From Siderastrea radians (Eukaryota > Cnidaria > Anthozoa > Scleractinia > Rhizangiidae), in the NCBI GenBank assembly GCA_964017195.1, contig OZ024890.1, forward strand, positions 52,096,341 through 52,160,340: 64,000 bases of DNA, read 5' to 3'. A program made the position numbers and the translations under genes. Shown here in pieces: positions 11,549 through 22,739 of the stretch; position 1 is the stretch's first letter; every line of letters begins with the position of its first letter. Under the pieces are notes generated by a model, which was not told the DNA's origin, did no database searches, and saw only the letters and a list, made by a program, of their open reading frames with translations.

Positions 11549-13273
11549 CATGCCTGGCTACACACCGAACATTTTTATCTTCGGATTTATTGGGTTCAAA
11601 CGAATGAATAGGACTTGTGACTTTTGGGCGGCGATTCTGTTGATGAATTCAAAAGAATCCAACAATGGGGCCTAATTACGGTCCCTCAAGTGCGTATCCT
11701 TTTGTTCTTTGAAGAGTGGTGTTCTCGAAAAAAAATGTCACCTCGCGTTTCCATCTCTTTCCATCTAAAAACGTTTCGCTCAAAAGCGACAGAGGTAATA
11801 TCGGCTTATTGTTCAGATGTGTTTTGCAAGCTTGAGTATGAGCGTTTAAACGGGATTTTTCGTTCAGTTTTGCCGGAGAAACGCTTTATTCGGTAAATTA
11901 CAACGCAATTTGCCGCCGGCGGCAAGAACCGCCGTGACATGTCTTCGGTCACGTCTGAATGAATTTACTTTCGTTCGTGAAGTGGAAGTCGATTTGAAAG
12001 CGTAAAAACCGAAATATTTATTTGTCGTTATTTGTTACCGACCGTTCGCTAAGCTTTTCGTTATATTAGTTTATTGAAGCTTAACAACCAAATACTGTCA
12101 AACGACAAATTGCAAAGAAACGAGTTTGTTTGGATTCGATTGACTGCACTTGTCAAAACAACAGACAGTATGTTCTTATGCAAATACAAAACATAACGCG
12201 GGCTTTAAAATAACAAAGTTATTCACGTGGCTCACTCAAAAGAATTCTGCTTTATTTCTATGCGGTATTCCTTTTTCAACGATTGTTCGCTTTGGTCTCA
12301 TCGAAAATATTTGTATCCGGTTAACAGAAATCATTCGCGAGCTTGCTTTGCTTTGCGCGCGTCCACTCCCGGCACTCGCTCTAAAAAATTTTGCGGTTTT
12401 TTAGTAAGTCAGTCATTCCACGCATTTAATAAAAGGCATAGAAAATAAAATCAGTCAAGCAGATTCCCAGGAGATTTTATTCAGTATGTTAACAAAAGAA
12501 ATACATCTCACCTACATCAAAGAGGTTGCGTTCTTCATGATCTTCGGAAGCAGGCCGGCTTGTCGGCAAATAGATCGGAATGAATAAGCAATGAGTTTAA
12601 ACAATAGCTTGAATATATGAATGCTTAATAACCTCAAAATTTGAGGTACACACTTAAACCGCTGTGAAGTTGTCATGCACTGCTTCAAATTCCTAATTGG
12701 GAACATTTGAAAATAATAAGCCTTAAAATGAGCTATTCCTTTCTTCCACTGTTTGCATACCAGCGTGAGAAAGAACTGGCACAAGTTTCTCTGCCACAGA
12801 CGTCAGAAAGTTAGCCTTTTAATTTAAAGCAGGACTGCACGTGGGTTGCGCGTGTGAAATTTAGTTCACTATTGCATGTTCAAAATGTCGAAAGTGTAAG
12901 TGGAGTTTGTAGCCTCCGTTTTGAAATGACAATTTGAAACCTAGTGTATCAAGCATTATTTTTTTTTACAGTTATACTCTGTTTAATTTTCTTTGGTGGA
13001 TGATGAACACAGTCATGCACAGGAAACGCATTTTAATCGTGATTCTCTTGTGCGTACCCAAACCAGTCATTACAATATTAGCATATAAGAAACGGGTTAT
13101 ACGAATTCACTCTAAAGCAACAAATTGTTTTCAGGGGCACCCAACGAAGAAATTTTAGCAAAATGCTTAAAATCTTATTTTCTGATTTTTAAGGTTGTTT
13201 CCGAGCTTTTAAACCAGAAGAGAAATTTGTCAAACTCGTCTCGTAACGACTAATGTGCACTTTGTACTGTGTT
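11549..13273. other. Noncoding stretch
   Basis: Only short open frames without domains are seen (11624-11896, 12150-12448, 12512-12784, 12934-13158). None has a convincing splice context. Confidence 0.35.
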
Positions 13274-13712
13274 ATCTAGTCAATGCCTGGCTGTGGTTTA
13301 GCTCCCAGGGTGCTTTTTGTTTGTTTACAATTAGTGTGTTTTACTACCGTATGTTTTTGTCTAGTGAATGCCTGGCTGTGGCTTAGCTCCCGGGGTGCTT
13401 TTTGTTTGTTTACAATTAGTGTGTTTTAGTATGTTTTAGTCTAGTGAATGCCTGGCTGTGGTTTAGCTCCCAGGGTGCTTTTTGTTTGTTTACAATTAGT
13501 GTGTTTTACTACCACATGTTTCTGTCTAGTGAATGCCTGGCTGTGGCTTAGCTCCAGGAGTGCTTTTTGTTTGTTTCCAATAAGTGTGTTTTAGTATGTT
13601 TTTGTCTAGTGAATGCCTGGCTGTGGATTAGCTCCCGGGGTGCTTTTTGTTTGTTTACAATTACTGTTTTTTACTGTTTTTGTCCAGTGAATGCCTGGCT
13701 GTGGCTTAGCTC
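13274..13712. repeat. Minisatellite, about 6 units of 60-90 bp
   Basis: The block TCTAGTGAATGCCTGGCTGT, then GTTTAGCTCC, then a TGCTTTTTGTTTGTTTACAA stretch, recurs six times with variable spacing. Copies start near 13274, 13362, 13440, 13526, 13605 and 13684. Units differ by a few substitutions and by a short TTTTACTACC insert, so it looks like an old tandem array. No coding role is seen. Confidence 0.85.
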
Positions 13713-14810
13713 CCGAGGGACTGTTCCAAATAATTTAGTAACTCTCTTTTTTTATGGAACCATTTTTATAAGAACGTTGAGGCTGAGATGTGCCCCAAAA
13801 TTTAAGAAAAATGTATGAGCTATAATGAGAACATCCTCAGGCTCAGCCAAATTTTAAGCGTTTTTTATTTTAAACGTGTATTTAGAAAACGAATCGTTGG
13901 ATGCCCTTGTAGTTTTCTCCAGTTTTGCTGCAAACGAGAAATTCCTATTTTATTGAATGTTCAATAAAATGCCATCTATTTGATTCCTGATGTCTGTTGT
14001 ACAGGAGGCTTTTTCTCACTTGAGATCCGCTTTATTTCGAAGCTGGTTTACATTGTTGACTAGAGTTTGCACTTGCTTTATGTATTAACTTTTTTCTTTG
14101 CTAAAATAAAGGCAAATCCAGAGTTGGAGTAAATTAGTCAGTCAGTGACTAGACAAGACTGTTTTACACCCAAGTGAACACTCTCACTTTGACAGCTTTT
14201 TGGCCAACAAGAAGGCCAGTAGGTAGAAACGTAAAATATTCCCATTGCGTGGTCACTTGGGTGTTTAACTATAGAGCTTAAGGTACAACTTGCAAACATA
14301 CAGCTGTTTTCAATTTTGATAATTTTATTCTAATTAAAAATTTAAGTTTTTAGTGCAATTCAGGGGTAAGCGAACCAGACATTTCCAATGGACCGTAAAT
14401 TATTCGTTGTCTTAGCTTGTTTTGGTCTACATAGCGATTTGTTAGACTATCTCATTGCACGACAATGCAACCACCAATTTTGTCCTAACTTGGCCGATAT
14501 AAACTATACTGTCTAAAAGTTCTAAACTAAGATGTTTCTCTTGCTTCAATACGTATGCTATCACTTCCTGAATAAATCCTCTCAACTGCAAAAAAAAAAT
14601 GAAGACAATGGTTAATTACCTAATTAATACGACTACCATAACCTCATCTCGTACGCATTCAAACCATGTCACGCACTCACGGCTATTTATGGTGAGTTTT
14701 CATCTTGCACCCATTCAAATTATATAGGTTGGTAAACATTTGACGGCTTGGAGCGCACTCGCGGTTATAGTATAAGCGTGAGTCCATCTTGTTTCCTGGG
14801 GATCTGGACA
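13713..14810. other. Noncoding AT-rich stretch
   Basis: No exon, RNA gene or repeat family recognised. Confidence 0.35.
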
Positions 14811-15285
14811 GCATTTACAACTTGTTCTGATTAGAACAACTCTCGGTTTTAAGCAGAGTCACGAATCAGAATAAAGCAAGGGGCTACATCATTTGAACGT
14901 TTTGTGGTGGAATCGTTTCGGAAAGATTGACTTTTGAGCGAGGTGACTTCGAACTGTTACGCAGATTCTGAGATGCAGAGATTTGGCTCAGCAATCCGCA
15001 CGATTTTGGTTGGCGCTTTGGTAGTCAATAGTCATCAATAGCCATCAGAGCATTTACAACTCGTTCTGATTAGAACAACTCTCGGTTTTAAGCAGAGTCA
15101 CGAATCAGAATAAAGCAAGGAGCTACATCATTTGAATGTTTTTGTGGTCGAATCGTTTCGGAAAGATTGACTTTTGAGCGAGGTGACTTCGAACTGTTAC
15201 GGAGATCCTGAGATGCAGAGATTTGGCTTAGCAATCCATGCGATTTTGGTTGGCGCTTTGGTAGTCAATAGCCATCTGTCATCTG
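14811..15285. repeat. Tandem duplication with 239-bp period
   Basis: The copy starting GCATTTACAACTTGTTCTGA at 14811 is repeated at 15050 with a handful of substitutions, ending near GTAGTCAATAGCCATC. Two units only. An open frame at 15174-15494 starts in the second copy but has no recognised domain. Confidence 0.85.
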
Positions 15286-17600
15286 ATGGATCAGAAAATT
15301 CCCCCAATCCAGTGGAAATTTTTGTCAGAAAAAAACTGGTAGACCAGAATCCATTTCCGAAAAGAAAAGTCACTCGTTTTGACTTTCGAAAGACATTCGC
15401 ATCAGACACACATACACACACTTGTTCCGTGCGCATGTTCTCTAGTCAACTCACTGACTGGCCAACGCTTCCTTTTTTGGACTTCTTTTCGTGACCCGAG
15501 CGAATTGGACAACACTTAAATGGGTTCTTTTTGCCTTGGAATACAACTTTGACAGCTAGCTAAACAGCTAGTGCTGGGATTGGTCACATTTTGACAGCTA
15601 CCTTGATCTGTCAAAGTGGACATTCGAAGTATTGAACTTTGGAGAATCAGGTCACAACGAGGGCTGCTTATTTTGCTCGTATTCCTGCCGGTAGAAATTA
15701 ACCAAGCCTAAGGCTTAGTGAAAATTTAAATTTCCAAAGAGACTGTCTTGAAAGGGAAAGTTTAATACGGCAGCTTGAATTCAATGCAATCAAAGAACTG
15801 CCGGTTCACTTCAGTATAAACATCTGCCGACTCCACGTGCTTTCGTTCACTGCTGTTGAAATCTCTGTGGCAAGTCAACTGTTTACAGGACACAGTTTAA
15901 AGAATAGGGCAGTAAAATACTCCACGTGTCGGATTTCTCGTTTGAATGTTTTCGACTTGAACGAATAATTTTTTCTGACAAAGGCCAACTTGAAATTAAT
16001 AGAAACTGAAATGAGTCCATCGGCGGGAACTATTTGCAAAGACAGAAAGAGTGTCAAAGACTGTTCTCTGCAACATGGAAGAAGTGGAGGCTTGGAAAAC
16101 ATACGTCAAATGAACTCATTGAACAGCTATTTAAATCACTGGTGACAACTGAAGAACACAATTTAAAGGACCGGACTTGTTAAGAAGAGTGTTTTGCGTA
16201 CTGGACATGGCCCGAAATCTGTGGTAGGTTTACACGTGCAAATGGCGTCAATAACAGAGGTAAGCCTATTTTCCTTATAATAAGCGGGATTAGTCTGATT
16301 ACCAGGTTAATGGATTGTAATGCTTGCAAACAATCCATTGCGTTGTCTAATGGACTAATGACTAATCCCCTTGGACCTTTTTGTGGCTTTTGGTTTTTCC
16401 GCTCGTGAATGGAAATGTTTGCGCTGGAAAATTATTTTATGTTCAATTCAGGATTCAAAAGTGATTAATAAAACTCTTTTCCACTGCGAAATTTCCAACG
16501 CGTTTTCTTATTATATTGGTTTGTTTACGCCGTGATCAATTTGTGAATTTCAGGCACGGCTTTCAGTTTTACGGCGTGTTTGAAATTATGGTTGCCAGAT
16601 TGTTGACATGAAAAGAAAAACAAAGTCAAGTTGTTGAAATTTCCGAGCAAATAAAATTATCTTTTGTGTAATGGTTATCTGATTTCCTTTTGTGTGTTTA
16701 GGTGGTTGAAGGAGTGCCGTTTCATGAGGGTTAATCACTTTTCTTTGTATCGCTCGCTTTGCATTGGATCGCGATAGTTTTGTTCATGTGATTGTTCGCA
16801 TTAAAAAAAAATGTCATATCGAAAAAATATTCGAGTGAAAAATGAACTGAACTTTCGATTGATTATTAGGGACAAAGAACGCATTTGCCGATAAATAATC
16901 GTGAAAAATCGTACTGCAAAACTAGATAGACCCCTGTTCATGTTGGTTGTATTATCATATTAGAGTTTCAAAATGGAAACAGAACAAATCAAGGCGTATG
17001 CAATTGTATAACTGGAACTGATAAAAGCTTTATTCTTCTATTTAAATACGCTTATATTCAAGGCTTAGTTAATCATTGTTGAGAAGAGGCAAAATGAAAT
17101 ATAAAGTTCAGGTTTTAAAATGCTTGTGCTAAATCTGATATGTTTCCTCATCACTATTAAAAACCTGTTAAAACGGTTTTACTGGCATTTAATTTACAAT
17201 TTTTAAGGCGATGAACTGATGAAAGTAAGCAGGTCAGCCTTCTTGGTGCTCAAAAAAGTGCCAGAGCTGCAAGAGTATTTAAAAATTCAACCCAAACATT
17301 GAGTTGCTGTCAAAAAACTACTGTGGAAATTTGTAAATGGCACAAACTGGTTTCCAAAGGCGAAACATGTGGCGCTGTGTATTCTGTTGGCTGAAAGGTT
17401 TACTTTTCACACTCGTGCACTGAATAGGCATCGTTTTACTAAATTCAGCCCAAACAATGAGTTGCTTTTAAAAACTATTGTGGAAATTTGTAAATGGCAC
17501 AAACTGGTTTGCAAAGGCGAAACATGCGGCGCCGCGTCTTCTGTTGGCTGAAATGTTTACTTTTCACACTCATGCACTGAATAGCTATCATTTTACTATG
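15286..17600. other. Noncoding stretch with one small inverted repeat
   Basis: A short foldback at 16286-16370 pairs GGGATTAGTC with GACTAATCCC and, inside it, AATGGATTGT with ACAATCCATT. ATGGCGTCAATAACAGAG followed by GTAAGC at 16243 could be a first exon, but I found no partner exon. A 120-bp direct repeat (AAAAACTACTGTGGAAATTTG and neighbours) occurs at about 17316 and 17470. Confidence 0.4.
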
Positions 17601-17753
17601 CCAGTCTTTTTATCAGAACATACATGCTGGGGTGTACAATTGTGTCAAGTGGCGATAGATCCCGTTTTTCGGTAAAATCTTCCCATGTCACGCTCTGCTT
17701 TCTGCTCGACACAATTGTACACCCCAACATGCATGTTCCGATAAAAAGACTGG
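17601..17753. repeat. 48-bp inverted repeat with 57-bp loop
   Basis: CCAGTCTTTTTATCAGAACA at 17601 is followed by CATGCTGGGGTGTACAATTG. The same sequence returns inverted at 17706-17753 with three or four mismatches. It overlaps the 3' end of the transposase relic on the minus strand, so one arm is probably an inverted partial copy of the transposase tail. Confidence 0.75.
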
Positions 17754-18583
17754 CGAATGTTCTCCCATTTTGCTACTGTTTTCATTTTATTAAAAGCCAA
17801 CTCAATGGGGTTAAATTCTGGCATTAGTATGTCGGTAGATAAACCACTTCAATTCCTTGCTCATTCATCCATCGCCCCAAACCATACCCCCCTTCATTAT
17901 GGTGAGTGGCATGGTTGTTGAGTACGATGTGATCGCCATATTGAAGAACTGGCTCCCCATTTGGAAGGAAGTTTTCGGATGCCTCGCCGAAAAAATTGAG
18001 GAAGTCTACTGTATCTGTTGTTCCGTCAATGTATTTGCGTACAGTATCCCTTCCAAACCTGCAAGAACCTGAAGAGTCATATTTGGAGTGTTTATATTTC
18101 GAGCGACTTTAATACATGAAGCGCCAACAAGGGAGTGACCGTAATTTGCCTTGGCAACATCAGCTAACTTAAATCCTGCCTCATCGAAACATTTAATCTG
18201 TATGGATCTACTGCAGACATGTACGTTGGAAAGTCTTCACAGTAGTTAATATTTTCAGGGGAAAATTTAACTATAGGGCGAGTTGACATTCTTTTCCAGG
18301 ACATTGGACCACACAACAATTTCGATATTATGGCTCGGCTGATCACACTTCGCGAAGTTCCACCGTTTACATTACAGGATGTTTCGACCACATCTTGGAT
18401 TTTCTTTAGGGGCATCGACGGTGTACTTTGTTTTAGAACTTCAATGAGTTCCAACTCAGTTGCGGTCGAATGCGGCCAAATGTTCCTTACAGTTTTGCCG
18501 CTAACGTTAAATTTGCATCCAACATCTGAACAGTTACCTAGAAAGACACCAGAAATATTACAAGTCTGCTCCATTATGAACAA
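17754..18583 (-). pseudogene. Tc1/IS630-type DDE transposase relic
   Basis: The minus strand, read in patches, gives helix-turn-helix-like sequence (LKKIQDVVETSCNVNG, then SVISRAI), then FDEAGFK around 18180 (first catalytic Asp). Next come GDHIVLNNHATHHN near 17910 (second Asp, usual form GDN or DNA) and LPTYMPEFNPIE near 17845 (last acidic residue after the conserved Pro-x-x-NPIE). This motif order is that of the IS630/Tc1/mariner superfamily. Frames change at least twice (the 139-codon frame ends at 18164), so it is dead. Confidence 0.65.
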
Positions 18584-18888
18584 TAGTATCGATAATTCAT
18601 CGTCTCAGCTCATAAGACAATGCCGTTCCAGGACAAAATGTACGCCCCAGGAGATTCCAAGATCCTCAAAATTATCTGCCACCAAAATGTAAACAGTTGG
18701 AGCAGTGCTTTTCGTTTGCCGCCAGTTGAACTTTCCCTTGCTGCGGGTTTCACTTTGGTGGGCGCACGAGCTCAAATTTTGAGTCACGTGATTAGTATTT
18801 TTGAAACCACAGAGGGAAATCAACGGCCCGTGAAGCGATGCAAACTTCAAGCCATTTGAAAGGACGTCTGGGATCAATAGCAGCCATA
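18584..18888. other. Noncoding spacer
   Basis: Open frames on both strands (18605-18895 minus, 18620-18859 plus) show no domain. It may belong to the transposon whose transposase lies on the left. Confidence 0.3.
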
Positions 18889-19050
18889 AAAACACGTTTT
18901 GGGTTCATCGTTTGTAAGAGTTTTATGGAGAGTTTGCTTTCACTCTTGTCGAAAGCCAAATTGTGACGCCATTGTTTTATAGTTCTCTGTAGTCCAAATG
19001 AAGCCGAGTGGTAAATAAAACGTTGCTGGTCCTTTCGAGCCGGATACAGC
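18889..19050 (+). repeat. BEL/Pao LTR-like fragment
   Basis: TTGGGTTCATCGTTTGTAAG, then AGTTTTATGGAGA, CGAAAGCCAAATTGT, and GAAGCCGAGTGGTAAATAAA are shared with 25605-25700. The shared string ends at an AATAAA and is followed by a short ORF-like start (ATGCCAAAGAACAGC at 19059). It may be the 5' LTR of the BEL/Pao relic whose pol lies at 22.7-25.4 kb, split apart by later insertions. Confidence 0.5.
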
Positions 19051-19638
19051 CTTACAAGATGCCAAAGAACAGCAAAAAGACGCCAGATGGAAGCAAAGTT
19101 CAGAAGTGTCTAGCAAAGAGATCTGTTGCAAAGTCAAACGTTGCGAAAAGCACTGCACGCATCAGGCAGGGTTGGCCAGGGTTTTGGGCTATACGGTATA
19201 CAGGGGCTTTTTAAATCGGGTATACAGTATATTTCAGCTGAAACATGGCAATGGCTATTCGGTATATCGTGTTTTTTGAATTTCAGGTATAAAGTATATC
19301 TACCTTTCCTGAGCTTGTGATAACACATCCCAAAACGCATGAATTTAGACCGGTTCATGTTATTTAAAAATAAAGTTCAGCTGAAAGTCTAAATCGAGTC
19401 AAAAAGACAATGAAAGGAGACAATGGAGACGTGTACATGATGTTGTTGATCTCATGGTTATGATGACCGCTGAACTCATGTTTCGTAGACACGGTGATTC
19501 TGAACCTGGCGCAACATCAGTGACATCCAGTAAAAGCACATGGTATGCGGACCGATCGTGACAATGACCGCTTGAGTGATTTTTCTGCCGGTTTCCTGTT
19601 TTTTTGTACCGGCTTGGTGAACCAAAACCAACCGAAAA

Positions 19639-19938
19639 GTGGTTACTTATACGAAAATAAGTGAAGGAAGCTTTTCAGATTTTAAGACGCATTTTGTTCT
19701 GGACGGCTACGGAGGGTTTCAAGACAAAGCGCACCAGTGTGGCATCGATAAACTCGATTTTTCGATTGGTGTGAAGCATAAAAAACCTGATCTGCCGGAT
19801 TTCCCTTTTGGTAGACTTTTTGCTGTCAGCTCAGAAGATGAGTGGAGAATATACCATGACTTCATGTTGGAAGATAACGCTAAAGAATACGAGCTTGTCG
19901 GTGAGTTTTCCAGGTTTTTGTATTGGCTAGTAGTGTAA
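19639..19938 (+). CDS. Hypothetical open frame in TIR element
   Basis: Ninety-nine codons with no recognised domain. The frame is acidic to neutral and balanced (DGYGGFQDKAHQCGIDKLDF, then FPFGRLFAVSSEDEWRIYHDF), which looks like real protein rather than chance sequence. It runs past a GTGAG at about 19902, so it may be an exon of a transposon gene with introns. I cannot assign a function. Confidence 0.3.
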   Translation: MVTYTKISEGSFSDFKTHFVLDGYGGFQDKAHQCGIDKLDFSIGVKHKKPDLPDFPFGRLFAVSSEDEWRIYHDFMLEDNAKEYELVGEFSRFLYWLVV

Positions 19939-20958
19939 TATCCTAATAACCAGAAACCCAGGTTAATTTTTAAACCAAAAGTTTTAACTGAATGTTTTAG
20001 CAGAGAATCGAGGCTGAGAAAAACAGGCGATGTAATTTTACAGAAAAGCAAATGAAAGGAGAAGCTTTTTCAAGTTTTGTACAAAACATAACCTTCTTTA
20101 GAAATAATGTCCTTTTATTAAGGCACTTTTTACATGGGCATGGTTTCACTTGTTACCGCATTGCTTTCGATGCGGTAACGCCTAACGTCGCCGATCAAGA
20201 CCACTGTTGAAACTGTGTCATTTTGAAAATGCTGTCAGCGATGTTTTTAACTTAACATTAATATTTTTAAAGCGACTGAAGCAAAGGTTTAGCAGCTGCT
20301 TAAAGGTGGTCCAACTAGCATATGGGAAAAACGAACGGCCACTTACGATTGTGGACCGCCGAGAAGCTTGACAAAAAAGTAACATCATGCTGTGCGACAT
20401 GCTCAGAATGAAAATGTATATAAAATGATACCCCAATTGCACTGTCTTTCCTTGTAGTAAAAGCCAGACAAGTTGTTCTTACCAGTATAGGAAAACACCT
20501 CGGCTGTCAAGCCGCAAGTTCGTCGAAAGTATCGTCCCAGCAAGAAACAGCTGAAGTTAGTTCTCAAAGAGCTGTAAAGTGCGGTCGTCCGAAGAGTGAA
20601 GGAAAGACACTGGATGAGGAACTGTTCAAATGACTCAAGATGAGGTTGATCGCCATGTCTTTCAGCAGATCAAGTTTGCAAAATTTAAGAAAGGTTCGTT
20701 TGCAAATAAATCTTTGTATATTGCGACTCTTGTGTAATAAGTATGTCCACTGAACTAAAGCTTTTATGTTATTGCTACTAAAAATAGAAATTGGAATCAT
20801 TTAATGTCAACGAACTTCTTGGAATTGAAGGGGGGCAATAAAGGTTAATGCTGCCACATCATACTTACAAACAAGCTCCTTTTACATCGTGAAACTTCTT
20901 AAGGCCTGCCAGATGATGACCACCCGATGTTCGAACAGAGTGGTACAGCCAGGACCTT

Positions 20959-21246
20959 GTGGACCACCTTTTGTTTACAACCAACGGGAAAGAGCAGATA
21001 AAAGGAAATGTAAATGTTAAGTGGATTGCAGATGACACTATCGAGATTGAAGAAAATGATTATTACATTTACTTGGCATTACACGTATCAGAAGACAAAG
21101 TTCTCTCTTTTGAAGAACCGGAACTTACTGCTGATGATGATTTGATTGAAAGAGAGGACAAAACCGACATGCAACACAGCAGATCCAAAAGAAGCAGGAG
21201 AATGGCAGCAACGGCAGGTGACTTTGTGTTTTATTCAGCGATTTAA
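20959..21246 (+). CDS. Hypothetical acidic open frame in TIR element
   Basis: Ninety-five codons, with an acidic middle (FEEPELTADDDLIEREDKTD) and then a basic patch (SRSKRSRRMAA) that could be a nuclear localisation signal. A GGTGAC splice-donor-like site follows the basic patch. Together with 19639-19938 it may be the remains of one gene of the host transposon. Confidence 0.3.
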   Translation: MDHLLFTTNGKEQIKGNVNVKWIADDTIEIEENDYYIYLALHVSEDKVLSFEEPELTADDDLIEREDKTDMQHSRSKRSRRMAATAGDFVFYSAI

Positions 21247-21289
21247 GGCAAAATCGCACTTGAACCTATTTTTTATTATTATTAGAGAA

Positions 21290-21660
21290 CACTAAAACGT
21301 TTGTGCGTGTAAAACAACCGATGACGAAATATCTTGGAACATTTTCTAACGGTTGACCCGAATAAACGAGATGGCCTGGTTTACAGGATTTCCTGTGAGT
21401 GCCGCAAAGTCTACATCGCTGACATGGAAAACAGGAAGATCTATGCATAAAAGAATCAAAGATACGAGTCGCCCGTACCCAGACTGCCACCATTTTTGAC
21501 CACGGCCACGAGACTGGTCATTATCCGCTTCGGGAGGAGCTAAAGTTTATTGATCGAGACTCTCACTGTAAACAACCACAACGTCTTTCTTGATATTTTC
21601 CAGTGGTTCAATGGTCCTCTCAAGAAATATCAGTGTACCCTTACTATGAGGATCAAAATT
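21290..21660 (+). pseudogene. Penelope-type GIY-YIG fragment
   Basis: Patchy frames encode KRDGLVYRISCECRKVYIA (GIY...YIG-like), then VPRLPPFLTTATRLVIIRF and FIDRDSH..., in the order seen in the Penelope GIY-YIG C-terminus. Stops and shifts are frequent. It differs from the 11-kb copy, so it derives from another Penelope family. Confidence 0.55.
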
Positions 21661-22146
21661 CATGAACATAGCCAGCCATCTTTCTATTCAATCTGACACG
21701 TGGCCATTCCTTGTGACCATGTGATCTGTTATCGTGGGAAAGTAATGACAGTCCAGCCCCAGTGTGGATTGACTGATTGCCAGTTCTCAATTAAATGGAT
21801 AACGAATGATGCTTGTCTGTTCCTTGTTGGTGGAGTGCTATAAAGGTAAGACTTAAACAAAATAAGTGGTTGCTTTGCTACTACTAATTTCGGGTATACA
21901 GTATACAACGCTTTGATCAATTTTGGGTATATTGGGAGGAATTTTGGGTATTTTTGGCGAATTTTTTTCGGGTATACTGGTATACCAGTACCCCCCTGCC
22001 CGACCCTGATCAGGGAGTTGATCCCCTAGAAGGGGAGTGTCTCAAAGGTACGTCAATTTTCAAAGAGCCTTGAAGAAGGGAGGGACAAGGCCCAGGAATT
22101 ACAGCCTACCTAAGCATGAAATTAACAAATTGCAAAGTGTACAGCA

Positions 22147-22530
22147 GTGCGTGTGATTGCTTGCTTGCATAAGTTTCATCATGTTACCAAAACTCTTAAG
22201 GAGCTACACTGGCTACCAGTAGAGCAGAGAATAATTTTCAAGATTAATCTTATATGTTTTAAGGTACTAAACAATTTAGCTCCTAGCTATCTGACAGAAC
22301 TGTTGCGCATTTATGAACCTGCCAGATGCCTTCGCTCGTCTCCTGACAAGTGACGGTTTGCTATTGAATCCTACAACTCAAAGACATGGACTCAGAGCTT
22401 TTTCAGTCATTGCCCCCCAACTGTGGAACGAACTGCCTATGGCAACTAGATCTACTGATAGTATAAATATTTCTTAATCTAAGTTAAAGACCTTGCTTTT
22501 TAAGCAAGCTTACAAAGGAATATAGCTTTG
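22147..22530 (+). pseudogene. LINE reverse-transcriptase 3' tail
   Basis: Read in two frames, the segment gives LHWLPVEQRIIFKINLICFK, LNNLAPSYLTELL, YEPARCLRSS, then QLWNELPM and LKTLLFKQAY. This is the standard C-terminal end of CR1/L2-type reverse transcriptase ORFs in invertebrates (LPW.PV..RI.FK......). The stop after SSPDK and the frame change show it is dead and 5'-truncated. Confidence 0.75.
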
Positions 22531-22739
22531 AAGCAATGTACAATGTATTTTTCCTATCAAGTGACCCAATTTGAATAATTCACTCAGTGATAAAGTCAGT
22601 GATGTGATTGCCTGTTTGATGGGGGAGCCTGGTGACCATGAGAAGGCTGTAAAATTGCAATCTGAGAGGTATGGAGATCCCTGCAAAGTTGTGGATGCGC
22701 ACTTGCGCCATATAACTACTGAACATTAAGGAAAAGGAT

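Larger units (their letters stand above)
19167..22008. mobile_element. 2.84-kb TIR element nested in the BEL/Pao relic
   Basis: The left end is CAGGGTTGGCCAGGG and the right end, reverse-complemented, is CAGGGTCGGGCAGGG. ATCAGG flanks it on both sides (19161-19166 and 22009-22014), which reads as a target-site duplication. GGTATAC-type subterminal motifs cluster at both ends. CAGGG termini recall hAT elements, but those make 8-bp duplications and only 6 bp match here. No full transposase is seen; the interior has two short open frames and a GIY-YIG scrap. It is non-autonomous or a decayed composite. Confidence 0.6.

Noticed and set aside
13274..13712. CRISPR array
   Set aside because: Units are minisatellite-like with near-identical spacers in an animal genome; no cas genes.
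15174..15494. 106-codon open frame
   Set aside because: Starts in a tandem duplication and has no recognised domain; the opposite strand is open too.
16243..16266. First exon ATGGCGTCAATAACAGAG with donor
   Set aside because: No downstream exon in frame could be found.
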